Part shown: positions 46,356-59,659 of the stretch, piece after piece | How the letters are laid out: each line of letters opens with the position of its first letter | Numbering within the stretch: position 1 is the first letter of the stretch | NCBI RefSeq assembly: GCF_009730915.1 | Contig: NC_052484.1 | Coordinates: 558,001 to 622,000 of the forward strand | Reading direction: 5' to 3' | Length of the DNA stretch: 64,000 bases | Origin: Dioscorea cayenensis subsp. rotundata | Taxonomy: Eukaryota; Streptophyta; Magnoliopsida; Dioscoreales; Dioscoreaceae | Made by a program: the position numbers and the translations under genes | Notes under the pieces: generated by a model | What the model saw: the letters and a program-made list of their open reading frames with translations, nothing else | Told to the model about the DNA's origin: nothing | The model's database searches: none

Positions 46356-49300
46356 TCAAACAGTGCTCCAACTGATTTCTACATGTATCACTCCATTCCT
46401 CGAGTTTATTAAATGGTATCGCTCGTTTATTTCGAGCCGTTGTTCACAACATCAGTGAGATTAATTTCTACATGTCCCAGTGATTCCTGCAGTATACACA
46501 ACAAGAAAGAGTTAAAAAAATGACTATTTATTTCAGTATTCGAGCCGGAAAAGATTCGGTTCTCGATATAAAACCTTTGGATAGAAATTAAATCCTTTTT
46601 CTTTTTGCTCATAACTTCAATGTGAATTTTTCTCATCAATTGGCTCCTCTTCTAGCATAAACTGGAATGCCCTATTCCATCTTGGAGTCTCGACTTTTCT
46701 TAGTCAACCTTGAAATAAAAATATGCACAATGCCGATGAAATCAATGTAGTTAAAAATATTTTTGTATCTGTTGTTTTAGTATATGAATCATACCTTTGT
46801 TTTCTTATATTCTCCTCTGAAAAGAAGCAATGCATAAGGATTGCTGTGATGCTTCCCTTCAACATCTTCTGCATTTTCAATGGTGACTGATAAAACTCCA
46901 CCATTTGATGATAAATTAGTGGATGACCTTCGAATGATGCTGTTCTTCCCTTGACCCGAGTGAAATCCACTGAACCTATCATGTTCTTCTTTGAAAGGAT
47001 TGAATGTCAGCTCCAACACAATCTTTCCTCGGTTTCTTTTATTATGAGGATCATTTGGATTCATGTTCTTCAAAAGATCAAGAGTTAATTCCTTTGTCTC
47101 GTAAGGAGTAAGCAAACTAAGTGGCACAGTTTGCATTCCCAACTTATCATGTGCCTTGACCTGTTGTTTCATTAAATCAGCAGAGCATCGATGAAACAAA
47201 CCATCCTTGTTCTTAAAGTAAGTTGAAAGAAAATAACTACTCAGACCTTTTCCCAATCAAAAACATGAAGCTCAAGAACTTGAGTTTCAGGATCTTTCAC
47301 AATAAGTCTGAAGCTTTCATTCCATTCAGGATTCAAATTGCTCATCTTAATCGAAGTTTTCTTTGAAGGTAGTCTTTCTCCAGTCAAGCTGAGCTTAACA
47401 TAAGGATCTGATTTACCGAGGATATCCATCTTACGGAGATTAGATGCCCGAACAATCTTCACATGTAATATACCAACTGGCTTCTTTGTTGCTCTGCATC
47501 AAGAGATACAGATGATTCAGAGGCTACTTTTCAAAATGTTACAAACAATGAGAAGACAATATACAAACAGAAAGATTACCTGGAACTATCTAAGATGGGT
47601 ATTTCGAGAGTATTGGGCCAATGGTACAGGTTTGCTACTTGTTCTTTTATTGTTTCCTGTAATGTGATGGAAAGATCATTAATTAAAAGGCCTCAATAAA
47701 CTAACAACAATTTGAGAACAGAAGAATCAATAAGCTCGACATTTTCTACAGTTCATAAGTTCATGTTTGTTGGTCACCAAAGACCATTCGTGTAAAAATC
47801 AATGTATAAGATTTACCATTAACTGTGTTCTAGCTGATAAAATACTTGTGCTTGTTTTGCCAATTAAAATTCTTAGCTACACTTCATCTAACCTGAACAA
47901 AGCGATACAAACCAGGAATAGCCATGATATCTGCTCCAAAAAATATAAGCCCGAAGTCAACATGTGGCTGCAGCGATATCACCAAACCGATCAGGATAAT
48001 GTGGATGAACAAACTTGAAAAAATCTTTCAATGATAAAATTCCAACCTTCTCCGTTAACGATACTTTCAAATTTGCAAAGCATGGAAAACTTGGCACGAG
48101 CGGTTTTAGAGTAACTCGGGGCAATAGAAACATCTGAAAATCTACAAGCTGAAGAGCAGGGAATTGTTAAAACAAAATATGAATATATTGAGTAATGTAT
48201 GGAATATATAATACCTGAATTGAAAGTTTCAGTGATAGCAACTTTAGAGATATGATAATATTTGGGTTACCCGCCCATCGGATTGCAGGCTCCATAACAA
48301 GTTCTCTCTCTTGAGTTTCATAAACTTTTACACCTGGTAATACATGAAAAAAAACAAGTGATCAGGTTTTATATTTTTATAAATCAATCAATCACTGAAT
48401 GAATCGAGTGAGCACCATGAAAGATCGGTGGAAGAGTCCCAAGAGTCAAGTGCTCAAATTCAATAGATTCTATACAGAACTTCCCAATGTATTGATCAAA
48501 TATTGGCTTTGTTGTGTTCCTGATTGTGTTACAGATTGCCTATGTGATTCCAATCAAATTCAGTAAAAAAAACAAGATTCTTGAAAGAACTCGAGAAAAT
48601 GGAATGTTGGGGATTTGAAGGACCTTATCCAGGTAAGGCCACATATCAGAAACAAATTTATTCATCCAGTCAACCTGAAAACAAACACAAACACAAACAA
48701 AAGAAGAAGTTCAAAATCACAAATGTCACAGAGTAAAAATCAATAACAGTTTTGGTACTCAAATGAAAAGAATTGACAGCAGTGAGTTCAACAAATAAAA
48801 TATAATTCAACTTTTCAATGAGAATGAGAAGAATGTAATAAAGCTCCCTAATCAGATAAGATCAACACCATAATCTTCATACATAACATCCAATAACTGG
48901 AGCAAGATTCATAGCATTTATCTATAAATTTCATGAGATTAAGATAATGGGCACCATGATCTTATGAGAAAATAAAATAATAGGGCATGCAGCTCCTTTG
49001 AATCAAACTCATGAATCAGGATTCTACAAAATTATATAAAAAAAAATGGCAGACTCACCCTATCATAATCAGGATTCTTGATCCAGAATGGAATATCAGG
49101 AAGTAGAGCATGCAGCTCCTTTGAATCAAACTCATGAATTGGTCTAATACTTGGCTCCTGTCATCAAAGCATTTGTGAATCAAATTCAACAGAAGAAGCA
49201 CAATGAGATCCATAACCAGCATAAAGCACATCTTTAAAAACTACAGACATTAAACAAAATCAACAAGCGTGAGAAAGTGTGCAATTCAATACAAACAACG

Positions 49301-50347
49301 CATTGGATCTAACTGAGCTAGCAAGCAACCTGAAAACAAGACCATGTGCTTCTGACAAAGAATTTAAGAATCAAATTCAACAGAACAAACGCATGAGATT
49401 CATAAGAAGCGTAATCTCTTCAACTCTAAACAAAACCAAAACCAAAAGCGAAGTAATATTTTTAGGAAATACAGTGACTAAACCAAAATAGAAGCATGAA
49501 AAAAAATAAAATGCATCTAAAACAGCTACTTCTCCTCTGGCAAAAACAAAATGCTCATTAAAATGAAAAAAAAAAAAGGGAATGCCATAAGAACAAAAAC
49601 AGAATGCTCATTAAAAAAAAACAAAAAGAGAAATATCCCTCCAAATGGCATAAAGATCATCACAGACTGTAAATAAGAATCTCCAATTAAATCTTCACAT
49701 CTCGAGACCTAAAATCAGAAACGAAAGTACAAAAACAACGAAGATGAATAAAGCCGGCAACTTTATCACTTCCTATCAAACAACAAGCAAAAAATTAAGT
49801 TCATCTCCAATCAAATACCCTCTAAATTCAACAACCTTCCAAGAAGTAGAAAAGATAGCATCTCTGCACAATACAGTCATGAACAATAATAGCACACAGT
49901 GTCATATAAACAAAAATAAAATGCTTATAAAAAAAGAGAAATCTCCTCAAAAATGGCACATAGATTAGTGCATACTGTAAACAAGAAACTCCAATAAAAA
50001 ACCTCCATCCCTTGACCTAAAACCAGGACTAAAAGTACAGCAACAAAGAAGATTATTAATAAAGGTAACAACTTTATCACTTCCAATCAATCAAAACCCA
50101 AAATAAAACTAATTTCAAATCAAATAACATCTGAATTCACTAACAAAACAAGAAACACAACAAAACTACATATTTCCTCACTTCAATGATCAAAACCCAA
50201 GAATCAAAACAGAGAGATGAGATGAAACAGTACCTTAGATTCTTTGGAAGGCTTGGAGTAGATGAAGATGAAGAAACCCAGCAAGAGGCCGAGAGGGACG
50301 CCGATGGTGAATCCAATGATCCCCAATAGAGTTCCCAACAACCCCAT
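46356..50347 (-). pseudogene. SYT3: Plant synaptotagmin, right copy, C2B disrupted
   Basis: Mirror of 13366-17370, start codon at 50,347. Exons 1-10 (anchor, SMP, C2A, first part of C2B) read open: exon 1 50234-50347, exon 9 ending at 47,241, exon 10 about 46,806-47,170. Changes there are mild (T to S in GERLPSKK; a 3-base longer stretch giving FSGFHSGQGKN). Exon 11 (about 46,590-46,720) has single-base insertions that bring an early stop (TAA in the third codon), and exon 12 has two extra bases giving NNGSK then stop. C2B would therefore lack its last third. Intron 2 has a templated insertion at 48985-49024. Either a real decaying duplicate or an unpolished haplotype copy. Confidence 0.85.
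48985..49024. repeat. Templated insertion copied from SYT exon 2
   Basis: Bases 48985-49016 repeat 49108-49139 (exon 2 of the same gene, 32 bases starting 'gcatgcagctcctttgaa', one mismatch in flank), followed by 'caggattct', which matches 49070-49078. In the left arm the place holds about 60 bases of ordinary intron (14,701-14,760). Confidence 0.85.
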
Positions 50348-50572
50348 GAGCTCCAAAACCACAACAACGCATCGAATCACGAGAAGAAGAAGGAGATAGG
50401 CAGAAGAAAGCCGGCGCTTAGATATCAACGAGGATCGAAGCGAGAGAGAGAGAGAGAGAGATTGAGAGAGAGAGAGAAAGGATTGAGACAAAGTGGAAAA
50501 CTCTTTCACGAGAAGAGAACCGCCAAAACAATGCCTCGGTGTATTAACAACGGTTTCGTATTTCGGCCACAT

Positions 50573-52592
50573 ACTGTTTGATTTCCCCTTTTGCCCCTTA
50601 AGTTTTTGTTAAATTACAAACATTTAAACCCCCTTACCTAATTAAGAAATATTACAAGAAATTATAATAAAATTTTAATAAATTCAAAAAAAAATATTAA
50701 ATTTTTTTTTTTCATAGTTTTACCAACTTCATCTCATATCCCAAAATCTTATCACTCTGGTGTGTCGTTTTAAACGAATGATCTTTGCTATGGATTTTTT
50801 TTTAGGGTGTCACAAATTATTATTATTTTCTCTTTTATCTTGTTAGTTTATATTCAAACACTGCTGAATCATACTAGATTCCAAAATTTTATTGCTTTAT
50901 AGTGTTATTTTGAATATCCTGCATTATTTGTTTCTAGGGTGTCACGATTTTTTTTTTTTAATTAATTAATTTATCTCCATCACTTATGGATTCTGTATCC
51001 AATTTTGTAAAGATATTATTTTTTATAAATTTATTCTTATTAATATATATTTTATTCATTTAATTATATTGATAATCACATATAGTAGGTTATTTTCTAA
51101 TATGAAAAGGATGTAGCATTTTGAAAAGAAGTATCTCCTCACAAATCTTTCAAGTTTTTATTCTAGTTTATATATATATATCAAATTCATAAATGTGGAA
51201 GCAATAAGAGGGGCATTCTAGAGTTTATCAGTTGAAATTATGAGAGGACTTCTATTTTAACTTTATTAAAAAATAACAAAGGGAGAATTAAATTGAGTTT
51301 GAATCTTAATGCCAACTTGGCAAGTCTTGCTTTGAACCATATATCTTTGAATGGATGAAAATCTATATATACGTCTTTTGTTCGCTATCAACATTAAATG
51401 AATTTATTAATTATAATTTGATCAACATTTTAAGAGCGCCTTCTAACAACTTTATATTTTGAGAGGGTTTATTTTATTGTAATTTTTGTATATCTCAGTT
51501 CCATATTTAGTGAATCTGGTTTTTATTTCAACACTCATTCATTTAATAAAGATGATTTTACGTAATATAATCTGATCAACTATAAATAATAAAAATAATA
51601 TTTAAAAATAGGTACATAAAATGTCAAATTCATTACATCAAACATGGACATTTGGCGTTGATGATCAAAACAAACTAAAGTGTAGAAAAAGAAAAGAAAA
51701 GAAACATATCACTTTTAAAATGTGGCAATAATTTGTCCAAATAATAAAGCTAGTCTTGACATGCATAATTAATCATTATATCAAAGACTTTAATGACGAA
51801 GTAGATGATTAATTAAATATTTAATTAAAAATTCCAAGAAGGCATCAACAATGGAACCTAAAAGTGTCCTAATGTATATAATAAAATATCTTTTTAAAAT
51901 TACAAACAAACATAGTCAATATCTAAATGCGTGTTTATTTGGGTAGATATAGAGTTACATCTAGGGACTGGCATACCTTCATTCAACAAATTTTTGTTTT
52001 TATTTTATTTTATTTTATTGTTTAAGTGACATAATTAGATTAACTATTGTCCAAAAATAGAACATAATTAAAACATTATAAATTTAATTCATTAAAATTG
52101 TATTATTAATTCCAATATATTAATAATCATGAGATATAACTCATTTCATTCACGTGGAATATTAATTGTTCGATAAACGGGACCACTGTATTAGACTACA
52201 CCCAACAAAATTTATTTATAAACTAATATGAAAAATACATATATCCACCTAGATTGTGATCGTTTCCTATAACTACAACCGCACATAAAAATTATACACC
52301 CTATATTAGAATTTTTTAATAAAAAATAAACAATAAAATTATTGAGTACAATTACATAATATCAATTATATCAAATAAAAGAAATAAAAAATAGCAATAA
52401 AATAAAGAAAAAACCAAATTGAATAAGGTCAAATTTGAGAAGAAAAGACTCCATAATGACACTAGTCTACAAAACTTGCACCAAATGTTTTAATTTTAGC
52501 CCCATTGATATTCTTACATAGCATTGATAATCTTAACACAGGGCAACATTTCAATAAGAAAACAAGGCAACATTGTTAAACTTACACATCAA
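50573..52592. other. AT-rich intergenic DNA, right arm
   Basis: Mirror of 11024-13230. No gene seen. Shorter (AT)n tract than the left arm at about 51,170. Confidence 0.5.
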
Positions 52593-53868
52593 TTAAATTA
52601 TATATCTACGATAATTCACGATGAATCATTCCATATTTGCATTACTATTTCATCTCTTTGTGAGCACTGTCAATACGATCGGAGTTCAGATGCGTTGACA
52701 TCATTTTTGATATGTATCATCTCCATTTGGGACTCAGAACTTCATCAACTCCATTCATCGATTTCTTCGATTTCATCCGGGTGCTATACTGTGTATACGT
52801 ATGAAATTATGCAAGACACATGCGAGCAACTACTTATATCGGTTTGGGAATCTATCGGATGAAAGGTTGCAACTTTAAGCATAGGAAATCGCATTTTCAA
52901 GACACCAATAATACGTTCAACATGATTTCTCAATGAAGCATGTCGCAAATTAAATAGTTCTTTGTAATTACTTGGTCTACATCCCGCCTGGTCCTTGCTT
53001 GTGTAAGTGATAACGCACACCCCGATATGGAGCAATAAACTTTGGAGTATTTGCATATCCTGCATCCACTAGGTAATATTTATTGGGGGGGACATGGAAG
53101 CCTTGGTCGATTGAATCTGTGAAGTACTCTAGCATCGTAGCGTAACCTTCCCAACCATCTCGAACATATACAAAACGTAGGTTAAAATCGCATCGACCAC
53201 TGACATTTTGGGATAATGTTTGTTTTTCTATTTCACGTAAAGATCTTGCAAGTCCAAAAGAAATAGTGATTGGAACATATGCTCCATCAATAGCACTCAA
53301 TACAATCTTAAAATAAAAACCCATAATATTGTTAAGAGAATATATAAGCGTAAATAATAAATAAAAAGAGCGATTATAAAGATTTCTAACCTTGAAATAT
53401 GGATGTCTATTATTATGGATAACTCACGATGTAGTTGTTGGTGGCAATTCTATATATGTAGTCGCAAGAGTAGTAATAGCTTCAAGCACTTTTTAAAATA
53501 ACTTACTTTAACCGCTTCACTGAATGTTGAAAACGTTCTTGCACGTCACGATTACTAGCGTTGTGCGCAAGAGTGTACATAAACATTGCTAGTTGTTCCT
53601 CGATCTGTAACCCTTTTTGAGCTTCAAAGAAGAGATCTTTTCGTTAAAGCAATTACCAAATGATTGAAATATACGAGGGCTCCATACGAAATTCACGCTA
53701 CAACGTGGTCTCATGACCTTGAAGAATTTCTTGAACATATGCATCACCTGTTAATATTGATGTATGACAAGGCCTAGTTGTTGAACTTGTAGGAAATAAA
53801 CTAGTAAAATAGGTGAACATGAATTAGCCATCATCTTCATTAATCTTTCTCCATTGATCTAGATCCAT
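52593..53868 (-). pseudogene. PIF/Harbinger nuclease (DDE_4), right-arm copy
   Basis: Mirror of 9735-11023. The middle is better kept here: FKIVLSAIDGAYVPITISFG, RDGWEGYATMLEYFTDS, YYLVDAGYANTPKFIAPYRG and VRYHLHKQGPGG, then RPSNYKELFNLRHASLRNHVE and VLKMRFPMLKVATFHPI. The nuclease Asp in IDGA and in LVDAGY are visible. Frame changes near the start (about 53,640-53,830), at about 52,985 and in the last 150 bases still break it. The left and right copies are broken at partly different places. Confidence 0.87.
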
Positions 53869-54289
53869 ATTGAAAACAAAAACTTTGAGAGGTAAAAATT
53901 TAAGCTAGGGAGAGATAAGTATACAAATAGCAAGATTGTTGGCTTTTAAATAGAGAAAAAAATTGTTAACGGCTAGTTTTTTATCAAAAACTCTAACAGC
54001 TAGTTTCATTTTCAAAATTAAAAATTCATATGGAAAAAATTCCTCAAGCAGCATCCAAATCATCGATTCAGAGGGAATTTTTCTTGTAGTTAATTCCAAA
54101 GGAGTCATTTCTGAATCCTATGAAATAAAATTCCTACAGAAAAAATTTACTATGCATCCAAACAGGGTCTAAATGAATAAGTTGTTTGATATGGGACTTG
54201 AGAGAGTGACCGGTATATTTTTCCCACTTAAAAACCGAACCCATTAATATGACTCACCAACGTGGCATGATCTTAACTAATAATATACT

Positions 54290-54299
54290 GACACGTGTC
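54290..54299. promoter_or_regulatory. Palindromic G-box, right arm
   Basis: 'gacacgtgtc', mirror of 9313-9322, about 165 bases before the right ssSPT2 start. Confidence 0.45.
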
Positions 54300-54462
54300 A
54301 TAAAGGACCTTTGGGTTTGGATTTCGTTGGTTCCTCTTATCTCTGATGTTCTCTGATCATCACCATTGTTGACCCTTCGTCCGGCCTCTCACCTCTTCAG
54401 ATCCTTCGAGATCCCCAAAGTTTGAGTCTTTTTCTGGTTTAATCCTTGAAAGGAGGAGAAAG

Positions 54463-55622
54463 ATGAATCCTTTGAGCAAGAAGATCTATCTCTACAATGT
54501 CACCATGGGGCTTTTACATGCTGGATTGGTGGGAGCGCTATCTTTTCAGTATCCTTTTCCTTCCACATCCCCCTTTGGCTGTTTTTCCTTTTTCTTGTTG
54601 TTCTTTTCTTTCACTTTTTAAAGATGAAATTTTTGGTGATTTGAGTTGTTCTGATGTTGATGAACTGGGTTCCAGTGGAAAGATTGGATTTTTGGGACAT
54701 TTTCTTTTTTTCCCATTGAAGTGAATAATCATAGTAATAGTAAAATTATCTTTTTAGATTCCTTAAATCTTGTAGATATATTGATATTGGTTTTGCTTTG
54801 GTTTATCTGCTACAATGGCTGCAGATTTGTTACTCAGATCTACAACAGGTTTGTGTTTATATATCTTCACAAAGAGTTGATATTTTTCTGTTGTTTATAT
54901 ATATATATAAAGCTCAGGTTCATAGTATATTGTTGTAGATTGTTAGGATGGTTTTCTCTTCAGTGCTCTGCTTCTGCTCAATTGTGGTGTTGTTTAAGTA
55001 TCAATTTTTGTTTTTTTCTGTTTATTATTTAAGATCAGATGCATTGGTTTATTGTTTTTCATTTAGATTTTTATTGCATTGAAGTTTTAACTTCAAAGTG
55101 AATGATTAAAAATTATTTAATGTAAATCTTAGCTCAGATTCATATATAGTTTATTGTGTTAGATTGATAAGGATGAATTTCTCTTTAGAATTCTGCTTCT
55201 GCCTCAATTGAGGCATTAAAGTCATTGTCAATTTTGTTTTTCTGTGTACTATTTATGATGATAGGATTGGCATTGTATTGTGTTGGATTGATAAGAATGT
55301 ATCGATCTCTCAGTAATGTTCTGGTCTTGCTCAATTGCAGCATTTGGGATTTAAGTACTGTGTGAATTTTTACTCTCAGTCTAGACTTTATTAATTTTGT
55401 TTTTCTATGTGTTATTTTAAGCTCAGATTATGCATAGTTTTTATTCTGTTAGATTGATGACAATGAAATGAATTGCTCTTTAGCCTTCTGCTTCTGCTCA
55501 ATTGCAGCAACTGTGATTTAATTTTTTATGTTTCTCCAATTCCTTTTCAGCAATTTTTCTGCAGAGTTCATGGTTGGCAAAAAGTTCAGCACTGCCGGAT
55601 TTGTACCAACCTAATCTATTAA
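54463..55622 (+). pseudogene. ssSPT: ssSPT paralogue 2, right copy, one-base frameshift
   Basis: Exons 54463-54548, 54776-54848 and 55565-55622. Exon 1 is 86 instead of 85 bases because 'ggggcttttacatg' has one T more than the left arm. After MNPLSKKIYLYNVTMGL the frame is lost before DWWER. Exon 2 and exon 3 are otherwise unchanged. The difference is a homopolymer length, so a sequencing error is as likely as a true mutation. Confidence 0.8.
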
Positions 55623-56728
55623 ACGATCAAGCATTAGCGATAGTAAAGATGGCTGTCGATGAGGTCATATCGGTTATGCTTGTTTAACTTTACAGAATTA
55701 ATGTACAGTACCTTTGAATGTGTGAATTTCTTCAGTAATGTTGAGAAGAGTAGACATTTGCTTGATTTCATCTCTTTGTTATTTATGCGAATTTCCGAAT
55801 CATGTAAATCTTTCTGACATTAAATTTCATCGGTTTTTATGCATGATACAATTAGATGTATTCAATGCATGACACAATCAGACATATTCAAAACGGATGA
55901 AGAGAAAACAAAAACTATGTTAAAGAATGTGATGTAGATGAAATTCAGAATGGATGAAAACTTTGAGGAAATTCGTTGTGTTATGATTTCTAGTGATACA
56001 TTTCGATAAAGGTATCGGTTTAGTTATTCGCTTGAGAAATCTTTATAAGCTGAACTTTTCTGTCGAAAGTGCTTGAAATTAATCTCATTCTGATTTGTAA
56101 TTCAGTCTTTCGGCACATTTTCTGCAGTTAATTTGATCTCGGTTTCTATCTAACGTGCAACCTACATTGTGTTGAAATTGTGATTCAATGTGATCATGAA
56201 TTTATCGACAAATGATGAATAAAAAACATATTTAATTCGATATTAATTTTTTGCATTGTGTTATTAGATTGAATTGGAAATTAGAAATAAGGAATTACCG
56301 TATTTTTCTTCGATAAAAATTAAACATGTCACTCCATTTATTTCTGCTATTAACAATTAAAAATAAAAATAAAAACACCAAATATCTAAATACAAAAAGT
56401 AAAGTATGTTAATTGATGAACTGTAATTTTTCCCCGCTTTGATGACAGTAGATAAATCACAATTTTATTAACAATAAATAAAAGTAAAATTTTATTAAAT
56501 TAAAAAAAAAACGTGCAAGCACATAAAAATACAAGAATTATGCAAGAACACCACAAAACTGGGATACGATCACAATCCTAACAATGGAAATGAAGCGAGA
56601 TAACAAACAATGATAAACCATCTTAACCACAGAAATGAAGCAAGATCACAAACAATGATAAAAATCATAGGAGTCGGCAATTTCACAAAAATATCTTCTC
56701 AACACCAGGAGGAAGTGTACAAGAAAGA
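55623..56728. other. Intergenic DNA, right arm
   Basis: Mirror of 6887-7995. No gene supported. Confidence 0.5.
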
Positions 56729-57385
56729 GGTCTTTTCTAGAGGGTGTCAAACGGGCTGTGCCGGCCCGGGCCCGGCAAGATTTGGGCCCAGATGCTACAG
56801 TATTATGTCCGGGCTGGGCCGGGCCAAGGGTTCTGTGGCCCGTGGGCCGGCCCGGCACGCGGCCCAGCTGGGCTGGCAGTTGGGCCGTGCCAGCCCAGGC
56901 ACGCGGGCCGGCCCGCAACGGTCCACTTCTTATTTTTTATTTTTGTGAGTATTAACACTTTGAATTTATCTTTTTGCTTTGATAGAAAGACATTTTTACC
57001 CATCCCAACAACTATCTAACGGCTAGTTTTATGGGTATTTTTAGTCTTTTTGTGTAAATGACAATTTTGCCCTTTACAACAACTATAAACGGGCTAGTTT
57101 ATGAGGGCATTTTTGAATAAAAATATTTAAAAATTTAAAAATTTATAAATACCCCTAAATTCAAACTAAAAATTTCCACACCAAACTCTCTCTCATCTCT
57201 CAATCTAATTCTCTCCTTGGCTTCTAAGTGCAACTCCCAAGCTTCAAGTTTGCAAATCCAAGTTTCAAGTTCATCATCAAGCATCTCAATTGCACTCAAA
57301 AGAAATTGACACCAAAAATCAACTTTGTAAATTATTTGTTAAAGCAATTGAGGTAATCCGTTGTTCTTAATTTTTAATTTTCATA

Positions 57386-59462
57386 ATGGCCGGTTCTTCT
57401 CCCAACTTTCCCTCCGATAATTCTCCGTTTGGTTTTTATGAAAAATACTCCCTGTTAAATTCTCCGGAGGATGATGATGTTGTTATTGAGACACCAAATA
57501 TTGGCCCTATCAAGTAACAACCCTCGAGCTCTAGAAAAACGAACTTCCGGGGTTTGGCAATTTTATGACATTGTTGATTTTCCGAACAAAGGCACTCGAG
57601 TGGTTTGTAAAAAATGTAAAAAAGATTTTTCTTGCCAAACTTCGGGGGGACGGGGCATTTAAAAAGACATGCCGACAAGCATGCCGCGAAGCCACACAAT
57701 CCCACACAAACACAAATTAGTTTTACCGATTTGAGTATGGGAAATTTTATTTTTAATAATGAAAATGCAAGAAACGAAGTTGCGAAATTTATTGCTCAAA
57801 ATGAGCAACCTTTTTATTTTGCCGAAAATCCCGCTTTTATAAAAATGCTTATTCGAGGTTTTTAATCCAAATTTTTAAATCGGTTTCAAGAAATACTATG
57901 AGAAAATATTGTCTTATTATTTATGATGATTATAAACAAAAATTAATTTCCGAATTATCTTCTTGTTCTTTTAAAATTTCTCTTACTTCGGATATTTGGT
58001 CTTCTCAATTTCAAAGCTGAATTATCTTTGTAGTTACCGGTCACTATATTGATAATAATTGGTTTTCAAAAGTCGTATTTTAAGTTTTTGAATTAGAGCA
58101 GTTATACACGTAAGTGTTATTTGCAAGTTATATAACTCGGGCTATTAATGAGTATAATATTTCGAGTTCTATATTTTTCAATTACTTTGGATAATGCTTG
58201 ACCAAAATAACAATCGCGAGTCGATCTTTTTAAAAATGAATTTAATGCCTTTATTTTCCGGGGCTTTTTCATGTGCGTTGTGCTTGTCATGTTTTGAATT
58301 TATGTGTTAAAGATGGTTTAAAAATAATTGAGCCCCATATTAAAAAAGTTCGAAATTCTATTTTATATGTTCGAAAATGGTTCAACCCAAGACATGATTT
58401 TCAAGCTTATTGTTCGGAAAGGGAGAAAATGTAAAAAGATATATTATTGATGTTGAGCATAGGTGGAATTCAACTTATGAAATGTTGGAGTGTGCTTATA
58501 ATGATAGAGATATTATTTCTATGTTTGTTAATGAGAGATTTCCGATGATCATGTCACTAATTATGATTGGGAAGTTAGCCACTTAATTAAGGAATTTTTG
58601 GAAATTTTTTATGCTTCAACTAATATTTTGTCCGGTGTTTATTATTCCACTTCATCTATTATTGTCAACCAAATATTTTTTATTAGTGAGATTTTTGCAA
58701 AATATAGAGAAGACCCTAATTTTGGTCCTATTATTGCTCCCATGGAGGGAAAATTTAAAAAATATTTTGGAAAAATTGAACCACTTCCTATTTTAGCTAT
58801 GTTTGTTGACCCCCGTTTTAAAATTGATGGCTTTTTGCATAATTGATTCTTATGATAATAATATGGGCCTTGATCATTCTATTTTGAAAGAAAATTATCG
58901 TTCTTTATTTTATGATATCTATAATGAATATTATAGAAAATATGGTGATAGAAGGACTTTCAATATGCCTCAATCTAGTGAAAGTTCCTCGTCAAGCACC
59001 AAAAATAGATCCGCCACTTATGTTGTAAATATAATTAAAAAAAAATTTCCACGTGTGCTTCTTCTTCTTCTAATACTAGTACTTCTTCTACTTACATGAA
59101 ATAAATCATTATTTAAATAATAATATTAATAATTTCCTTACATCGGAAGAAATGGATAGTTTTGATATTTTGGCATGGTGGAAACAACAGGCGCATAGTT
59201 ATCTCAGTCTTGCCGCCATGGCTCGTGATCTCGTTAACTCCATCGACGTCTCACAGTGAGCATCGAGTCTTGTTTTAGTGCAGGAAAAGGAGTATTGGAT
59301 GATAGGAGGAGCAGAATGAATAATCAAATAGTGCAAATGTGCATATGTTTGAAGGATTGGCTAGATCTCTGAAGATAGATGTGCATGGGAAAAATAGAAA
59401 CAATTCACCCCACGATGATGGTGGAGAAAGCATATATCATCGATGTAGAAGGAATAGATTGA
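57386..59462 (+). pseudogene. hAT transposase, right-arm copy, decayed
   Basis: Mirror of 4129-6212. The BED finger is better kept here: GVWQFYDIVDF, VVCKKCKKDF and a C-terminal histidine-bearing HLKRHADKHA. The dimerisation end has DILAWW-like DNA at about 59,168 and DDRRSRMNNQIVQMCICLKD from about 59,298. Split by many frame changes (near 57,475, 57,655, 57,860, 58,260, 58,430, 58,845 and 59,100). Confidence 0.85.
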
Positions 59463-59659
59463 TGAGCCTCAAGCTTGCAAGATGCCAAGAGTCCAAGACT
59501 AATCTTTTTATTATTTCAAATGTTCAAATTAAAAAAATAAAAAAAGATAAAGTATTTTTGGTTTACTTCAAAAATTCAAATAGTATTAATTGTTATTTTT
59601 TTGTAATTTATTACTTTTATTTAAATATAAAATATCTATTTACTTGTATTGAATATTTG

